Shown here: one piece after another, positions 16,242-23,988 of the stretch
Position numbering within the stretch: the stretch's first letter is position 1
How the letters are laid out: every line of letters starts with the position of its first letter
Translations under genes and position numbers: made by a program
NCBI GenBank assembly: GCA_964398055.1
Contig: CAYNLK010000043.1
Span: 1-50,740, forward strand
Direction of reading: 5' to 3'
DNA from: CAYNLK01 sp964398055
GTDB taxonomy: Bacteria > Chloroflexota > Anaerolineae > 4572-78 > J111
Length of the DNA: 50,740 nt
The notes under the pieces: model-generated
The model's database searches: none
Told to the model about the DNA's origin: nothing
Seen by the model: the letters and a program-made list of their open reading frames with translations, nothing else

Positions 16242-17384
16242 TTAGAATGCCTCCCTTTCTCTGAACTGTTTCAGGTTATAAATCATCACCGGTATCACCG
16301 CGACGAGCAGGATGATGGCAATGGCCGAGCCATAACCGGCATTGCGGGCAATGAAGGATTGCCGGTAGAACTGAGTCGCAATCACATCCGTCCCAAACTG
16401 GCCGCCGGTCATCACCCAAACCACGTCAAATATTTTAAGGAGGAAGATGACGATGGTCGTCGATACGGTAATGATCGTACCTTGAATGTAAGGGATCATT
16501 ATTCTGAAGAAAACCTGAAACTCATTAGCCCCATCCACTCGCGCCGCTTCCAAAATCTCCTCTGGGATACCCTTGAGTGCAGCCGAAAATAACACCATAG
16601 CAAAGCCGGTCTGCAGCCAGACAGCAATCACCACCAGAAAGATGTTGTTCCAGGGGGCGATGGCCGTGTAAGCCGGCCAGGCCTGGGGCTGGCCGCCAAA
16701 AGTCACCACAATGGCATTCAATAGCCCAATCTGCGACGCATCGGCCGATTTGACTGCATAGATGAAGTTCCAGATAACGCCGGCCCCCACAAAGGAGATA
16801 GCCATCGGCATAAAGATCAGGGATTTGGCCGTCCGCTCAAACCTGCTCCGGTCGGCCAACACCGCCACCAGCAGGCCGGAAATGACGATCAGCGGCGTGG
16901 CGATCAAAATCCAGAAAAAGAGGTTATTACGGAGCGCCTCGCGCAGCAACCGGTCCGTAAAGATGGCGGCGTAATTGGCCAGGCCAACAAAGCTGCCGGC
17001 CCCAGGCCCGTCGCGATCAAACAGGCTGATCCAAAAGCTACGGCCCGTGGGAATGGCCAAATACCAGGCCAGGATAGCAATGGCCGGACCAATGAAGACG
17101 AATGGTTGCAGCCGGGCAGTCCAATGGTCGGGCAGCATCTCCACCAGCCAATTGAAAATCCAGTAAAGCGCAGCCACCCCGCCCACACCCCAAACAATGG
17201 CCACTACAGTGATCACCCACTTGGGGGCATTCCCGGCACGTAGAAATAAGAACCCCTGGTATAACACAAAAAAGGCGACAAGAGGAATGGCAATCGCCAG
17301 GGCGATACGAATGATAAAGGCCAGGACTTTTGCCCCGGCACCAAGGTCCTGTTCTGCTCTTTGTCCTAACAATTCCATATTCAA
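16242..17384 (-). CDS. Carbohydrate ABC transporter permease, MalF/AglF-like
   Basis: 380-residue partner permease of the same CUT1 importer. It has about eight hydrophobic segments, including three at the N-terminus before FVGLANYAAIF, the common opening of the transport domain. The EAA loop is EILEAARVDGANEFQVFFRIMIP. An ATTCAAACTCCCTTTCTCCTCC stretch on the plus strand corresponds to a GGAGG-type ribosome site upstream of the ATG. The gap to the binding-protein gene (17385-17680) holds one hairpin and two long palindromes, which could tune downstream permease levels against the binding protein. Confidence 0.85.
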   Translation of the reverse strand: MNMELLGQRAEQDLGAGAKVLAFIIRIALAIAIPLVAFFVLYQGFLFLRAGNAPKWVITVVAIVWGVGGVAALYWIFNWLVEMLPDHWTARLQPFVFIGPAIAILAWYLAIPTGRSFWISLFDRDGPGAGSFVGLANYAAIFTDRLLREALRNNLFFWILIATPLIVISGLLVAVLADRSRFERTAKSLIFMPMAISFVGAGVIWNFIYAVKSADASQIGLLNAIVVTFGGQPQAWPAYTAIAPWNNIFLVVIAVWLQTGFAMVLFSAALKGIPEEILEAARVDGANEFQVFFRIMIPYIQGTIITVSTTIVIFLLKIFDVVWVMTGGQFGTDVIATQFYRQSFIARNAGYGSAIAIILLVAVIPVMIYNLKQFREREAF

Positions 17385-17449
17385 ACTCCCTTTCTCCTCC
17401 GGGAATGACCGGGGTCAGTTCCTTATTAAGATGAGCTTAGATAAGCTGA

Positions 17450-17482
17450 TAGGTTGCCACTCCCGCATGGAGCGGCAACCTA
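17450..17482. repeat. Hairpin between binding-protein and permease genes
   Basis: TAGGTTGCC and CTCC on the left pair with GGAG and GGCAACCTA on the right, with one unpaired base on each side and a 4-5 base loop. Confidence 0.75.
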
Positions 17483-17532
17483 ACTTAACGATTCAACCTG
17501 GTTCCCAAACTACATCCTTCTCGAATTACCCC

Positions 17533-17568
17533 CTTCTCGTTCCCAAACTAAAGTTTGGGAACGAGAAG
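17533..17568. repeat. Long palindrome 1, CTTCTCGTTCCCAAACT arms
   Basis: Perfect 17-bp arms (17533-17549 and 17552-17568) around AA. A closely related palindrome follows 22 bp later, and a half copy (GTTCCCAAACT then TTCTCG) lies at 17501-17524. As RNA it would form a very stable hairpin after the binding-protein gene. Confidence 0.9.
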
Positions 17569-17590
17569 AACCTGGCGACCAAACTGCACC

Positions 17591-17626
17591 CTTCTCGTGT
17601 CCAAACTAGAGTTTGGGCACGAGAAG
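17591..17626. repeat. Long palindrome 2, CTTCTCGTGTCCAAACT arms
   Basis: 17-bp arms (17591-17607 and 17610-17626) around AG with a single T/G wobble. It differs from palindrome 1 by matching changes in both arms (TTCCC to TGTCC/GCCC), so pairing is nearly kept while sequence drifts. That suggests selection or copying of the structure. Confidence 0.9.
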
Positions 17627-17680
17627 AAAACCCGGCCGGTAAACCCGATTTGGGGACCAGGTTTGTCTCATCGCAACCAC

Positions 17681-20386
17681 TTACTTTGGCCAGGAGTCAT
17701 CAATTTCCTTAAGGACGGCATCCAGGTTGGCCGCGCCAGAGACCCAGTCGGTCATCCCCTTCCAGAACGAGCCAGCCCCAACTTCTCCCGGCATCAGGTC
17801 TGAACCGTCAAACCGGAAACTCGTCGCTTGCGTCACTAACCCGGCAATGCCCCGCTCCAGGTCTACCCCGTACATCTCCGGCGTGGCCGTCTGGTGGGCC
17901 GCTAACGCCCCACCTGTGTCCAGCCAACCCGAAGCCGACTGCGGCACCGTGAAGTACTCCATCAACGCCCGCACTTCCGGCCGGTCGTTGAACATCGCCA
18001 TTATGTCCCCAGCTACCAGGAACGGCTTGCCATACGCCTCATCAATCGGCGGCAGGTAGAAGAAATCATAATCCACCCCCGCCTGCACCCCCTCCGGGAA
18101 GAACGCCGTGATGAAGTTCCCCTGCTTGTGCAACCAACACTTCGGCGGACTCTCGAACATCGGCGCCGGCGCATCCCCAAAGAAGGTCGACACAATCGCC
18201 GCCCGACCACCAAACACATACCCCTCGGTGAACCACAACTCGCCCAGCGTCTCCGCCGCTCGCTTCACCTCCGGCGAACTGAACGCCAACTCCCCTGTCG
18301 TCCACTTGTCGTAGTTCTCCAGCGACGTCGTCCGCAACATCACCTCTTCCATCCAGTCCGTCGCCGGCCAACCTGTCGCCGCCCCGGACTGGATGCCTAC
18401 ACACCACGGCGCATCCCCATCCGCCACGATCTCATCCGATAACGCCAACATCTCGTCCCACGTCTCCGGTATCTCGTACCCGGCCGCATCAAAGGCCGCC
18501 TTCGGATACCACACCAGACTCTTGCCGTTGAACCGATGCCATACCCCGGCCGTCTGTCCTCCAATCTGCCCCATATCCAGCCAACTCTGGTTGTACTGCT
18601 GCTTCAACCAATCTGCACTCATCCAACTCGTCGGATCAACGATCTTCCCCTGCCGCACAAAGCTGGCTAACAACCCCGGCTGCGGAAAGTCCGCTATGTC
18701 CGGCGCATCCCCCGCATCCACCCGGATCGAAATCGACCCCTCGAACTCCTTGCTGCCGATGTAGTTCACATCGATCCCGGTCGCTTCTTCAAACGCCCGC
18801 ATCGACTCGTTGAACTTCACCGCATCCGCATCCGTGAACGGCCCATCCACCTTCACCGATGTCCCGCTGAACTCTCCCGCCAACGCTCGCTCCAAAAAGC
18901 CACCCGGCATCACCGGAAAGGTCACTTCAGCCATCGCCGGTTCTTCCGCCGGGGCCGAGGTTTGGCCGGCTATACCCTTTGGCCAGGAGTCATCAATTTC
19001 CTTAAGGACGGCATCCAGGCTGGCCGCGCCAGAGACCCAGTCGGTCATCCCCTTCCAGAACGAGCCAGCCCCAACTTCTCCCGGCATCAGGTCTGAACCG
19101 TCAAACCGGAAACTCGTCGCTTGCGTCACTAACCCGGCAATGCCCCGCTCCAGGTCTACCCCGTACATCTCCGGCGTGGCCGTCTGGTGGGCCGCTAACG
19201 CCCCACCTGTGTCCAGCCAACCCGAAGCCGACTGCGGCACCGTGAAGTACTCCATCAACGCCCGCACTTCCGGCCGGTCGTTGAACATCGCCATTATGTC
19301 CCCAGCTACCAGGAACGGCTTGCCATACGCCTCATCAATCGGCGGCAGGTAGAAGAAATCATAATCCACCCCCGCCTGCACCCCCTCCGGGAAGAACGCC
19401 GTGATGAAGTTCCCCTGCTTGTGCAACCAACACTTCGGCGGACTCTCGAACATCGGCGCCGGCGCATCCCCAAAGAAGGTCGACACAATCGCCGCCCGAC
19501 CACCAAACACATACCCCTCGGTGAACCACAACTCGCCCAGCGTCTCCGCCGCTCGCTTCACCTCCGGCGAACTGAACGCCAACTCCCCTGTCGTCCACTT
19601 GTCGTAGTTCTCCAGCGACGTCGTCCGCAACATCACCTCTTCCATCCAGTCCGTCGCCGGCCAACCTGTCGCCGCCCCGGACTGGATGCCTACACACCAC
19701 GGCGCATCCCCATCCGCCACGATCTCATCCGATAACGCCAACATCTCGTCCCACGTCTCCGGTATCTCGTACCCGGCCGCATCAAAGGCCGCCTTCGGAT
19801 ACCACACCAGACTCTTGCCGTTGAACCGATGCCATACCCCGGCCGTCTGTCCTCCAATCTGCCCCATATCCAGCCAACTCTGGTTGTACTGCTGCTTCAA
19901 CCAATCTGCACTCATCCAACTCGTCGGATCAACGATCTTCCCCTGCCGCACAAAGCTGGCTAACAACCCCGGCTGCGGAAAGTCCGCTATGTCCGGCGCA
20001 TCCCCCGCATCCACCCGGATCGAAATCGACCCCTCGAACTCCTTGCTGCCGATGTAGTTCACATCGATCCCGGTCGCTTCTTCAAACGCCCGCATCGACT
20101 CGTTGAACTTCACCGCATCCGCATCCGTGAACGGCCCATCCACCTTCACCGATGTCCCGCTGAACTCTCCCGCCAACGCTCGCTCCAAAAAGCCACCCGG
20201 CATCACCGGAAAGGTCACTTCAGCCATCGGTTCGGCGGCCGGCTGCTCGGCGGCCGGCTGTTCGGCGGCCGGTTGCTCGGCGGCAGCCGGTTGCTCAGGC
20301 GCCGGAGTAGCTCCACCGCCGCAAGCAGCCACAACCAGAGCCACAGCCACTAATACCATCACCATAAACCATAGATTTTTTTTCAT
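17681..20386 (-). CDS. Sugar ABC transporter solute-binding lipoprotein with two tandem, near-identical binding domains
   Basis: 901 residues, about twice the family length. A lipoprotein signal (hydrophobic stretch, then VAACGGG) and an Ala/Pro/Glu/Gln linker lead into a CUT1 alpha-glucoside (AglE-like) binding domain of ~418 residues, a 13-residue linker (GIAGQTSAPAEEP region), then the same domain again. The two coding copies (18977-20229 first, 17684-18936 second) are 1253 bp with a 1293-bp period. The only difference I find is Ser to Asn near the end (19020 C, 17727 T). The period is 431 codons, so the frame is kept. AGGAGG lies 13 bases before the ATG. The gene leads the operon with both permease genes. 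Either a real two-domain binding protein from a recent duplication or an assembly duplication; the in-frame join favours the former. Confidence 0.85.
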   Translation of the reverse strand: MKKNLWFMVMVLVAVALVVAACGGGATPAPEQPAAAEQPAAEQPAAEQPAAEPMAEVTFPVMPGGFLERALAGEFSGTSVKVDGPFTDADAVKFNESMRAFEEATGIDVNYIGSKEFEGSISIRVDAGDAPDIADFPQPGLLASFVRQGKIVDPTSWMSADWLKQQYNQSWLDMGQIGGQTAGVWHRFNGKSLVWYPKAAFDAAGYEIPETWDEMLALSDEIVADGDAPWCVGIQSGAATGWPATDWMEEVMLRTTSLENYDKWTTGELAFSSPEVKRAAETLGELWFTEGYVFGGRAAIVSTFFGDAPAPMFESPPKCWLHKQGNFITAFFPEGVQAGVDYDFFYLPPIDEAYGKPFLVAGDIMAMFNDRPEVRALMEYFTVPQSASGWLDTGGALAAHQTATPEMYGVDLERGIAGLVTQATSFRFDGSDLMPGEVGAGSFWKGMTDWVSGAASLDAVLKEIDDSWPKGIAGQTSAPAEEPAMAEVTFPVMPGGFLERALAGEFSGTSVKVDGPFTDADAVKFNESMRAFEEATGIDVNYIGSKEFEGSISIRVDAGDAPDIADFPQPGLLASFVRQGKIVDPTSWMSADWLKQQYNQSWLDMGQIGGQTAGVWHRFNGKSLVWYPKAAFDAAGYEIPETWDEMLALSDEIVADGDAPWCVGIQSGAATGWPATDWMEEVMLRTTSLENYDKWTTGELAFSSPEVKRAAETLGELWFTEGYVFGGRAAIVSTFFGDAPAPMFESPPKCWLHKQGNFITAFFPEGVQAGVDYDFFYLPPIDEAYGKPFLVAGDIMAMFNDRPEVRALMEYFTVPQSASGWLDTGGALAAHQTATPEMYGVDLERGIAGLVTQATSFRFDGSDLMPGEVGAGSFWKGMTDWVSGAANLDAVLKEIDDSWPK
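17684..20229 (-). repeat. 1253-bp tandem direct duplication within the binding-protein gene
   Basis: Copies at 17684-18936 and 18977-20229 are separated by 40 bp. Boundaries: both begin at CTTTGGCCAGGAG and both end at TTCAGCCATCG on the plus strand; sequence diverges outside. One base difference was seen. Confidence 0.92.
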
Positions 20387-20640
20387 GATTTTTGTCTTTC
20401 CTCCTTTTAAGAAAGCAAAAACTGGTTATCTCACCTTATTGAATACGTTACATTCTTCACAGATTATGATTGAGTTATTTTGATAATCACCTCCTGTCAA
20501 AAATGTATTCTATTCGGTTCAAAAATTTATGAATGGGAAATTTGAATTACCTTAACAAAATAAGCGATCTGCCTTGAATTTGGGCTGGCAAGACGCTAAC
20601 TCCAACACATTTCTGAAGATCGGCTCTTAAAAGAGAGATG

Positions 20641-20779
20641 AGACAGCTTGGTGGGGGTAAAGGGCCTACTGGCGTATAGTAGTGGAGAATTTTCAGGAAA
20701 GATCTTGGGGGGAGGCTTACCACCTCTGATCCCCCCTTCAACCAACTGGGGGGTGTGACCATCACACATAAAGCTGTCT
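20641..20779. repeat. Inverted-repeat segment in the binding-protein leader
   Basis: AGACAGCTT at 20641-20649 and AAGCTGTCT at 20771-20779 are perfect inverted copies 139 bp end to end. Inside, a G6/C6 hairpin spans about 20705-20737. It may be a small inserted element or a structured leader RNA. The short ORF here (20547-20765, minus) has no family features and was not called. Confidence 0.5.
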
Positions 20780-20862
20780 TAGCTCCAAATTTGCGTACTA
20801 CAACCTATCAATCGTGACTCTGACAGGTTATTTGGCTACTTGTAGAAAAAATTTCAAGAGGC

Positions 20863-20874
20863 GGAAACGTTTCC
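20863..20874. promoter_or_regulatory. LacI-family operator GGAAACGTTTCC
   Basis: Perfect 12-bp palindrome with central CG, directly after the -10 box of the transporter promoter, where bound repressor would block RNA polymerase. Nearly the same site (GGAAGCGTTTCC) lies at the promoter of the LacI gene at 22431-23450, so that regulator is the best candidate for this operon. Confidence 0.8.
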
Positions 20875-20903
20875 ATTATAACTATTCTTTGAGAGTTTGT
20901 CAA
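20875..20903 (-). promoter_or_regulatory. Consensus sigma-70-type promoter of the transporter operon
   Basis: Minus strand: TTGACA (20898-20903), 17-base spacer, TATAAT (20875-20880). Both boxes are perfect. The predicted start near 20868 gives a leader of about 480 bases before the binding-protein ATG. Confidence 0.85.
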
Positions 20904-20976
20904 GCGTTACTCATCACTTTTTGACTCAATCCGAAAATCTTAGCTTTTTAAATAAACCTCACCTCCCTTGAAAATA

Positions 20977-21064
20977 GCCCTCACCCCGTCGCTGAGCGAC
21001 TCCCCTCTCCCAAACCTGTCCTGAGCGAAGCCGAAGGATTGGGAGAGGGGTTGGGGGAGAGGGC
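20977..21064. repeat. Nested palindromic intergenic element
   Basis: CCCCTCTCCCAA (21002-21013) pairs with TTGGGAGAGGGG (21039-21050). Outer arms GCCCTCACCCC and GGGGGAGAGGGC extend the structure. The loop holds CCTGAGCGAAGCCGAAGG, a type of sequence often seen in intergenic repeats of environmental bacteria. It lies between the LacI gene stop and the transporter promoter. Confidence 0.7.
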
Positions 21065-21128
21065 CGCTACCTCACCCCCATTTTCATTCATCGTTGCCGT
21101 GCCGCAGGCTGGGTCCGTCTCCTTTGAA

Positions 21129-22160
21129 TTAATCAATATTTCCATTTAAGTTAGAGCCACAAGAAGCCCGGATGACCAACTCGGTTGTGGTGACCACGTG
21201 ACGGGGTGGCTGCGGCCCATTGATCAGGATGTCAATCAGGTTCTCGACAGCCTGAGCCCCCAAACGTCGAATTGGCTGGCGCACGGTGGTTAAGGGCGGG
21301 TCAGCAATGGCTGCGAGCGGCAAATCATCATAGCCAATCACCGCCACCTCGGCCGGAACCGCCACCCCGGCCTGGCGCAGCGCCCGGAGCGCACCCACGG
21401 CCATGGTATCCGAGGCCACAAAGACCGCCTGCGGCTGCTGACGCAACAAGCGCTGCATGCCCAAATAACCGCTCACTTCGGTAAAATCACCTTCGACAAT
21501 GAGCCGGTCATCAATCATAATGCCCCGGTCATTCAAGGCGTTAAGATACCCTTGCTTCCGGTCTAGGCCAACCGTTGTATCGAGCGGACCGGTAATGGTG
21601 CCGATACGTTTACGACCCAACTGAATGAGGTGCCTGACCGCACTGTAGGCCCCGGTCACATTGTCCACGTTCACAAAACTAACATCCGTGGGGTTATCTG
21701 GCCGGCCAATCATCATGAATGGGATCTCATTTTCTACCAATTGCGTGACCAATGGGTCATCCAGGGGTAACGCGCTCAGAATCACCCCGTCAACCAGTTG
21801 ATTGCGCAGCACTCGTGGTGATAATTTTTGCTCTTCTTCTTCAGTGTGGAACAGAAATAAAGAGAGGATATAATCGTAATTGTTACACGCTTGGGCAATA
21901 CCCTGTAATAAGCGCGGATAGTAGGGATCAGTAAACAGAAACTGAACCGCCCGGGGCACCACCAGACCGATGATCCCCGACCGGCGGCGGGCCAGCGAGC
22001 GGGCGGCCGGATCAGGATGATAACCGGTCTCCTCAATGACCTTGAGGATACGCGCCCGCACCGCCGGCTTAACGCCGGGGTGATTATTGACCACCCGCGA
22101 TACGGTCGAGCGAGAAACACCCGCCAATTCGGCAATTTCTTCGAGGGTCAGTTTACCCAT
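21129..22160 (-). CDS. LacI-family transcriptional regulator 1
   Basis: 343-residue repressor. Helix-turn-helix LEEIAELAGVSRSTVSRVVN at the N-terminus, hinge region with AARSLARRRSG, then a periplasmic-binding-protein-like sensor domain (IGLVVPRAV ... VIGYDDLPLAAIADPPLTTV). ATG 22160 is chosen over 22226 because AGAGG precedes it and homology begins there; this start also places the operator at 22184-22195 outside the gene. Two identical operator cores lie before it (22184 and 22351), one at its promoter, so self-repression, perhaps by looping over ~167 bp, is likely. It is upstream of the transporter genes and an alpha-glucoside role is plausible, but the transporter operator matches the other LacI gene better. 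Confidence 0.85.
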   Translation of the reverse strand: MGKLTLEEIAELAGVSRSTVSRVVNNHPGVKPAVRARILKVIEETGYHPDPAARSLARRRSGIIGLVVPRAVQFLFTDPYYPRLLQGIAQACNNYDYILSLFLFHTEEEEQKLSPRVLRNQLVDGVILSALPLDDPLVTQLVENEIPFMMIGRPDNPTDVSFVNVDNVTGAYSAVRHLIQLGRKRIGTITGPLDTTVGLDRKQGYLNALNDRGIMIDDRLIVEGDFTEVSGYLGMQRLLRQQPQAVFVASDTMAVGALRALRQAGVAVPAEVAVIGYDDLPLAAIADPPLTTVRQPIRRLGAQAVENLIDILINGPQPPRHVVTTTELVIRASCGSNLNGNID

Positions 22161-22183
22161 TGGGCCTCTACGGAGTCCAGGTT

Positions 22184-22195
22184 GAGAGCGCTCCC
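22184..22195. promoter_or_regulatory. LacI-type operator GAGAGCGCTCCC, proximal copy
   Basis: Same 12-bp core as at 22351-22362, with flanks TTG and CCA also shared. It resembles the TGGGAGCGCTCCCA site known for CelR of Thermobifida. It lies in the leader of LacI gene 1, 24 bases before the ATG. Confidence 0.7.
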
Positions 22196-22350
22196 ATAAC
22201 GACATTGAACTTGTGGATTTCTTCAACAGAAGAACAAAGATGAACGTAGATGAACGTAAATGAAACCAAGATCAAGGAGAAAAATAAAAGAGAAAGCGTG
22301 GGATTGTGTCGTTGATTTAGAGCAAAATATGTTGTCTTGTGGCAAGTTTT

Positions 22351-22362
22351 GAGAGCGCTCCC
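22351..22362. promoter_or_regulatory. LacI-type operator GAGAGCGCTCCC, promoter copy
   Basis: Lies 12 bases downstream of the -10 box of the LacI gene 1 promoter, in the classic repressor position. Confidence 0.75.
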
Positions 22363-22374
22363 AAAACTAAATCT

Positions 22375-22403
22375 ATAGTATCACATCTCAAACCCGTTGT
22401 CAA
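22375..22403 (-). promoter_or_regulatory. Promoter of LacI gene 1
   Basis: Minus strand: TTGACA (22398-22403), 17-base spacer, TACTAT (22375-22380). Confidence 0.75.
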
Positions 22404-22430
22404 GTCCGAAATTTGGACTCGCCCCATTAT

Positions 22431-23450
22431 TTAACCCGAGTTTGCTCCCCGCGGTGGCGCAGTCGTTTGCCTGATGATTAATTCTGGGAAAAGCTGCAAC
22501 TGGGCGGGCGGGGCCTCCGGATTCTCAATCCTATCGAGTAACAACTCTACTCCCTGCACCCCCGACTCAAACAGATGTTGGCGCATCGTGGTCAGCCGGG
22601 CAAAATGGGCCAGTTCAATATCATCATACCCCACCACGGATAGATCATCCGGCACGCCCAGACCCAAATCCCGGGCTGCTTCCAGCGCGCCCAGGGCCAG
22701 TTCATCACTAAACGCAAAAATGGCGCTGGGCGGATCGGGCAAATTCAGCAGTTCCAAAGCCATCTGCCGGGCATTATGGCGAGAATGCCAACCCTGACGA
22801 TGATACTCCGGTCGCACCGGCAGCCCAGCCGTTTCAAGCGCCTGGCGATATCCGATATACCGGTTACGATTAAAACCGGAGCTAAACAGGTCGTCCAGGT
22901 AGTCGCTGATATAAGCAATCTTACGATGGCCCAGATCAATCAAATGCTGTACGGCGCTGCGGGCCGCGGCCATATCATCAATGTAAATATGAGGCAGCTC
23001 AGGGTGGTAACCTTCCACCAGCACAATGGGTAGGTTTTCCTGGCGAATCCGACGCAGGTCCTCTTTAGTTGGAGGCAGTGAGAAGATGAGCAAACCATCT
23101 ACCCGGCCGCGGCGGGCTACCGTTTGAAAAATCTTGTTACGTTGGGGGATGGTTTCAACGGCAAACAGATTGATATCGTAGTCACTCTCAGCAATAACCG
23201 ACATCACGCCGCGCAGACGTTCAAACTGGGCCGTGTTGGTAAAGTAGGTGATGATGACGGCAATCGTATGGGTCTTGCCCATTGAGAGGCGCCGCCCGCT
23301 GGGGTTGGGCACAAAATCGAGCTGAGCAATGGCCGCTAATACTTTTTGGCGGGTGGCCTCCTGAACCGGACGGCTGTTGTTCAGCACACTGGAGACGGTG
23401 CCAATCCCAACCCCGGCCAATTTGGCTACGTCATGAATCGTCGCTGGCAA
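22431..23450 (-). CDS. LacI-family transcriptional regulator 2
   Basis: 339-residue repressor starting at a TTG codon. AAAGGAG lies 6 bases before it and no ATG alternative keeps the helix-turn-helix, which starts at residue 3 (ATIHDVAKLAGVGIGTVSSV). NPSGRRLSMGKT forms the hinge, and the sensor domain includes VVGYDDIELAHFARLTTM. Its own promoter carries operator GGAAGCGTTTCC, one base from the palindrome at the transporter promoter. I infer that it represses itself and the transporter operon and is released by a sugar or sugar phosphate. The central operator bases CG and the A-L-A-G-V recognition region fit the family. Confidence 0.85.
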   Translation of the reverse strand: MPATIHDVAKLAGVGIGTVSSVLNNSRPVQEATRQKVLAAIAQLDFVPNPSGRRLSMGKTHTIAVIITYFTNTAQFERLRGVMSVIAESDYDINLFAVETIPQRNKIFQTVARRGRVDGLLIFSLPPTKEDLRRIRQENLPIVLVEGYHPELPHIYIDDMAAARSAVQHLIDLGHRKIAYISDYLDDLFSSGFNRNRYIGYRQALETAGLPVRPEYHRQGWHSRHNARQMALELLNLPDPPSAIFAFSDELALGALEAARDLGLGVPDDLSVVGYDDIELAHFARLTTMRQHLFESGVQGVELLLDRIENPEAPPAQLQLFPELIIRQTTAPPRGANSG

Positions 23451-23515
23451 GGTAACTCCTTTGTTTCGCCTCGGGAAAAAATCTTTTACGTTGACTATTT
23501 CTTGCAGATGATAGG

Positions 23516-23527
23516 GGAAGCGTTTCC
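23516..23527. promoter_or_regulatory. LacI-family operator GGAAGCGTTTCC
   Basis: Near-palindrome located 10 bases downstream of the -10 box of LacI gene 2. Matches 11 of 12 bases of the transporter-promoter operator. Confidence 0.75.
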
Positions 23528-23537
23528 GTATGGTAAT

Positions 23538-23566
23538 AATTTACTTCAACAACCCAGGTTTGTCAA
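23538..23566 (-). promoter_or_regulatory. Promoter of LacI gene 2
   Basis: Minus strand: TTGACA (23561-23566), 17-base spacer, TAAATT (23538-23543). Same -35 and spacer as the other two regulated promoters in this region. Confidence 0.65.
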
Positions 23567-23582
23567 ATTCTCTCCAAAAAAA

Positions 23583-23820
23583 GGTGACCGGCACTAGCAG
23601 TCTGTCGGAGAGAAAATCAGTTGCCCCGTTTATAAGGGTTTTTGGGGTCAAAATAGGGTGATTCGCCTGAAATTTGACCCCAATAACAAGGGTAAGTAGC
23701 CTATTTTGACAGGCAAAAGTGTTCTCTCCGACAAGCTGCTAGCACCACGATTTCTGAGCTAAATTTCAGGCATCTGGGCGGCAATTCCAAACCAAATTTA
23801 GCTGTAAGTGCGGGTCACCC
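23583..23820. repeat. Palindromic element, GGTGACC family, arms separated by inserted DNA
   Basis: GGTGACCGGCACT at 23583-23595 and AAGTGCGGGTCACC at 23807-23820 are inverted partners with one mismatch, now ~210 bp apart. The MITE-like element at 23594-23742 sits directly in the left arm. The remainder holds a second inverted pair, AGCTAAATTT and AAATTTAGCT. The rest of the 23451-23988 gap holds the LacI 2 promoter and unassigned AT-rich DNA before the dehydrogenase gene. Confidence 0.7.
23594..23742. mobile_element. 149-bp MITE-like element with 21-bp terminal inverted repeats
   Basis: Terminal repeats at 23594-23614 and 23722-23742 match in 19 of 21 positions; the core is TGTCGGAGAGAA. The ends carry CTAG, which could be a target duplication as seen with IS5-group elements. 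Inside, GTCAAAATAGG pairs with CCTATTTTGAC, so the whole unit can fold. It encodes no protein, so it would need a transposase from elsewhere. Confidence 0.75.
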
Positions 23821-23988
23821 AAAAAAATTTAGTTGGCGTTCAGTGACCTTTTTCGGCCAAACTGTTTTGTAATTTGATTTTCTATGATGTATCATACGCT
23901 GATGCTCCGGCCCCAAATGAACCCGTAGCAAACGATCTAGCGACTATTTCGAGTAACCGAACCTTGCCATCATGAGGAAGAGACTTTA

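Noticed and set aside
18810..19352. Plus-strand ORFs repeated at 1293-bp spacing (also 17727-18059, 18128-18442, 19421-19735)
   Set aside because: They are antisense shadows of the duplicated binding-protein gene, have no domains, and recur only because the gene is duplicated.
20547..20765. 72-codon minus-strand ORF in the transporter leader
   Set aside because: No ribosome site or family features; it lies across an inverted-repeat segment.
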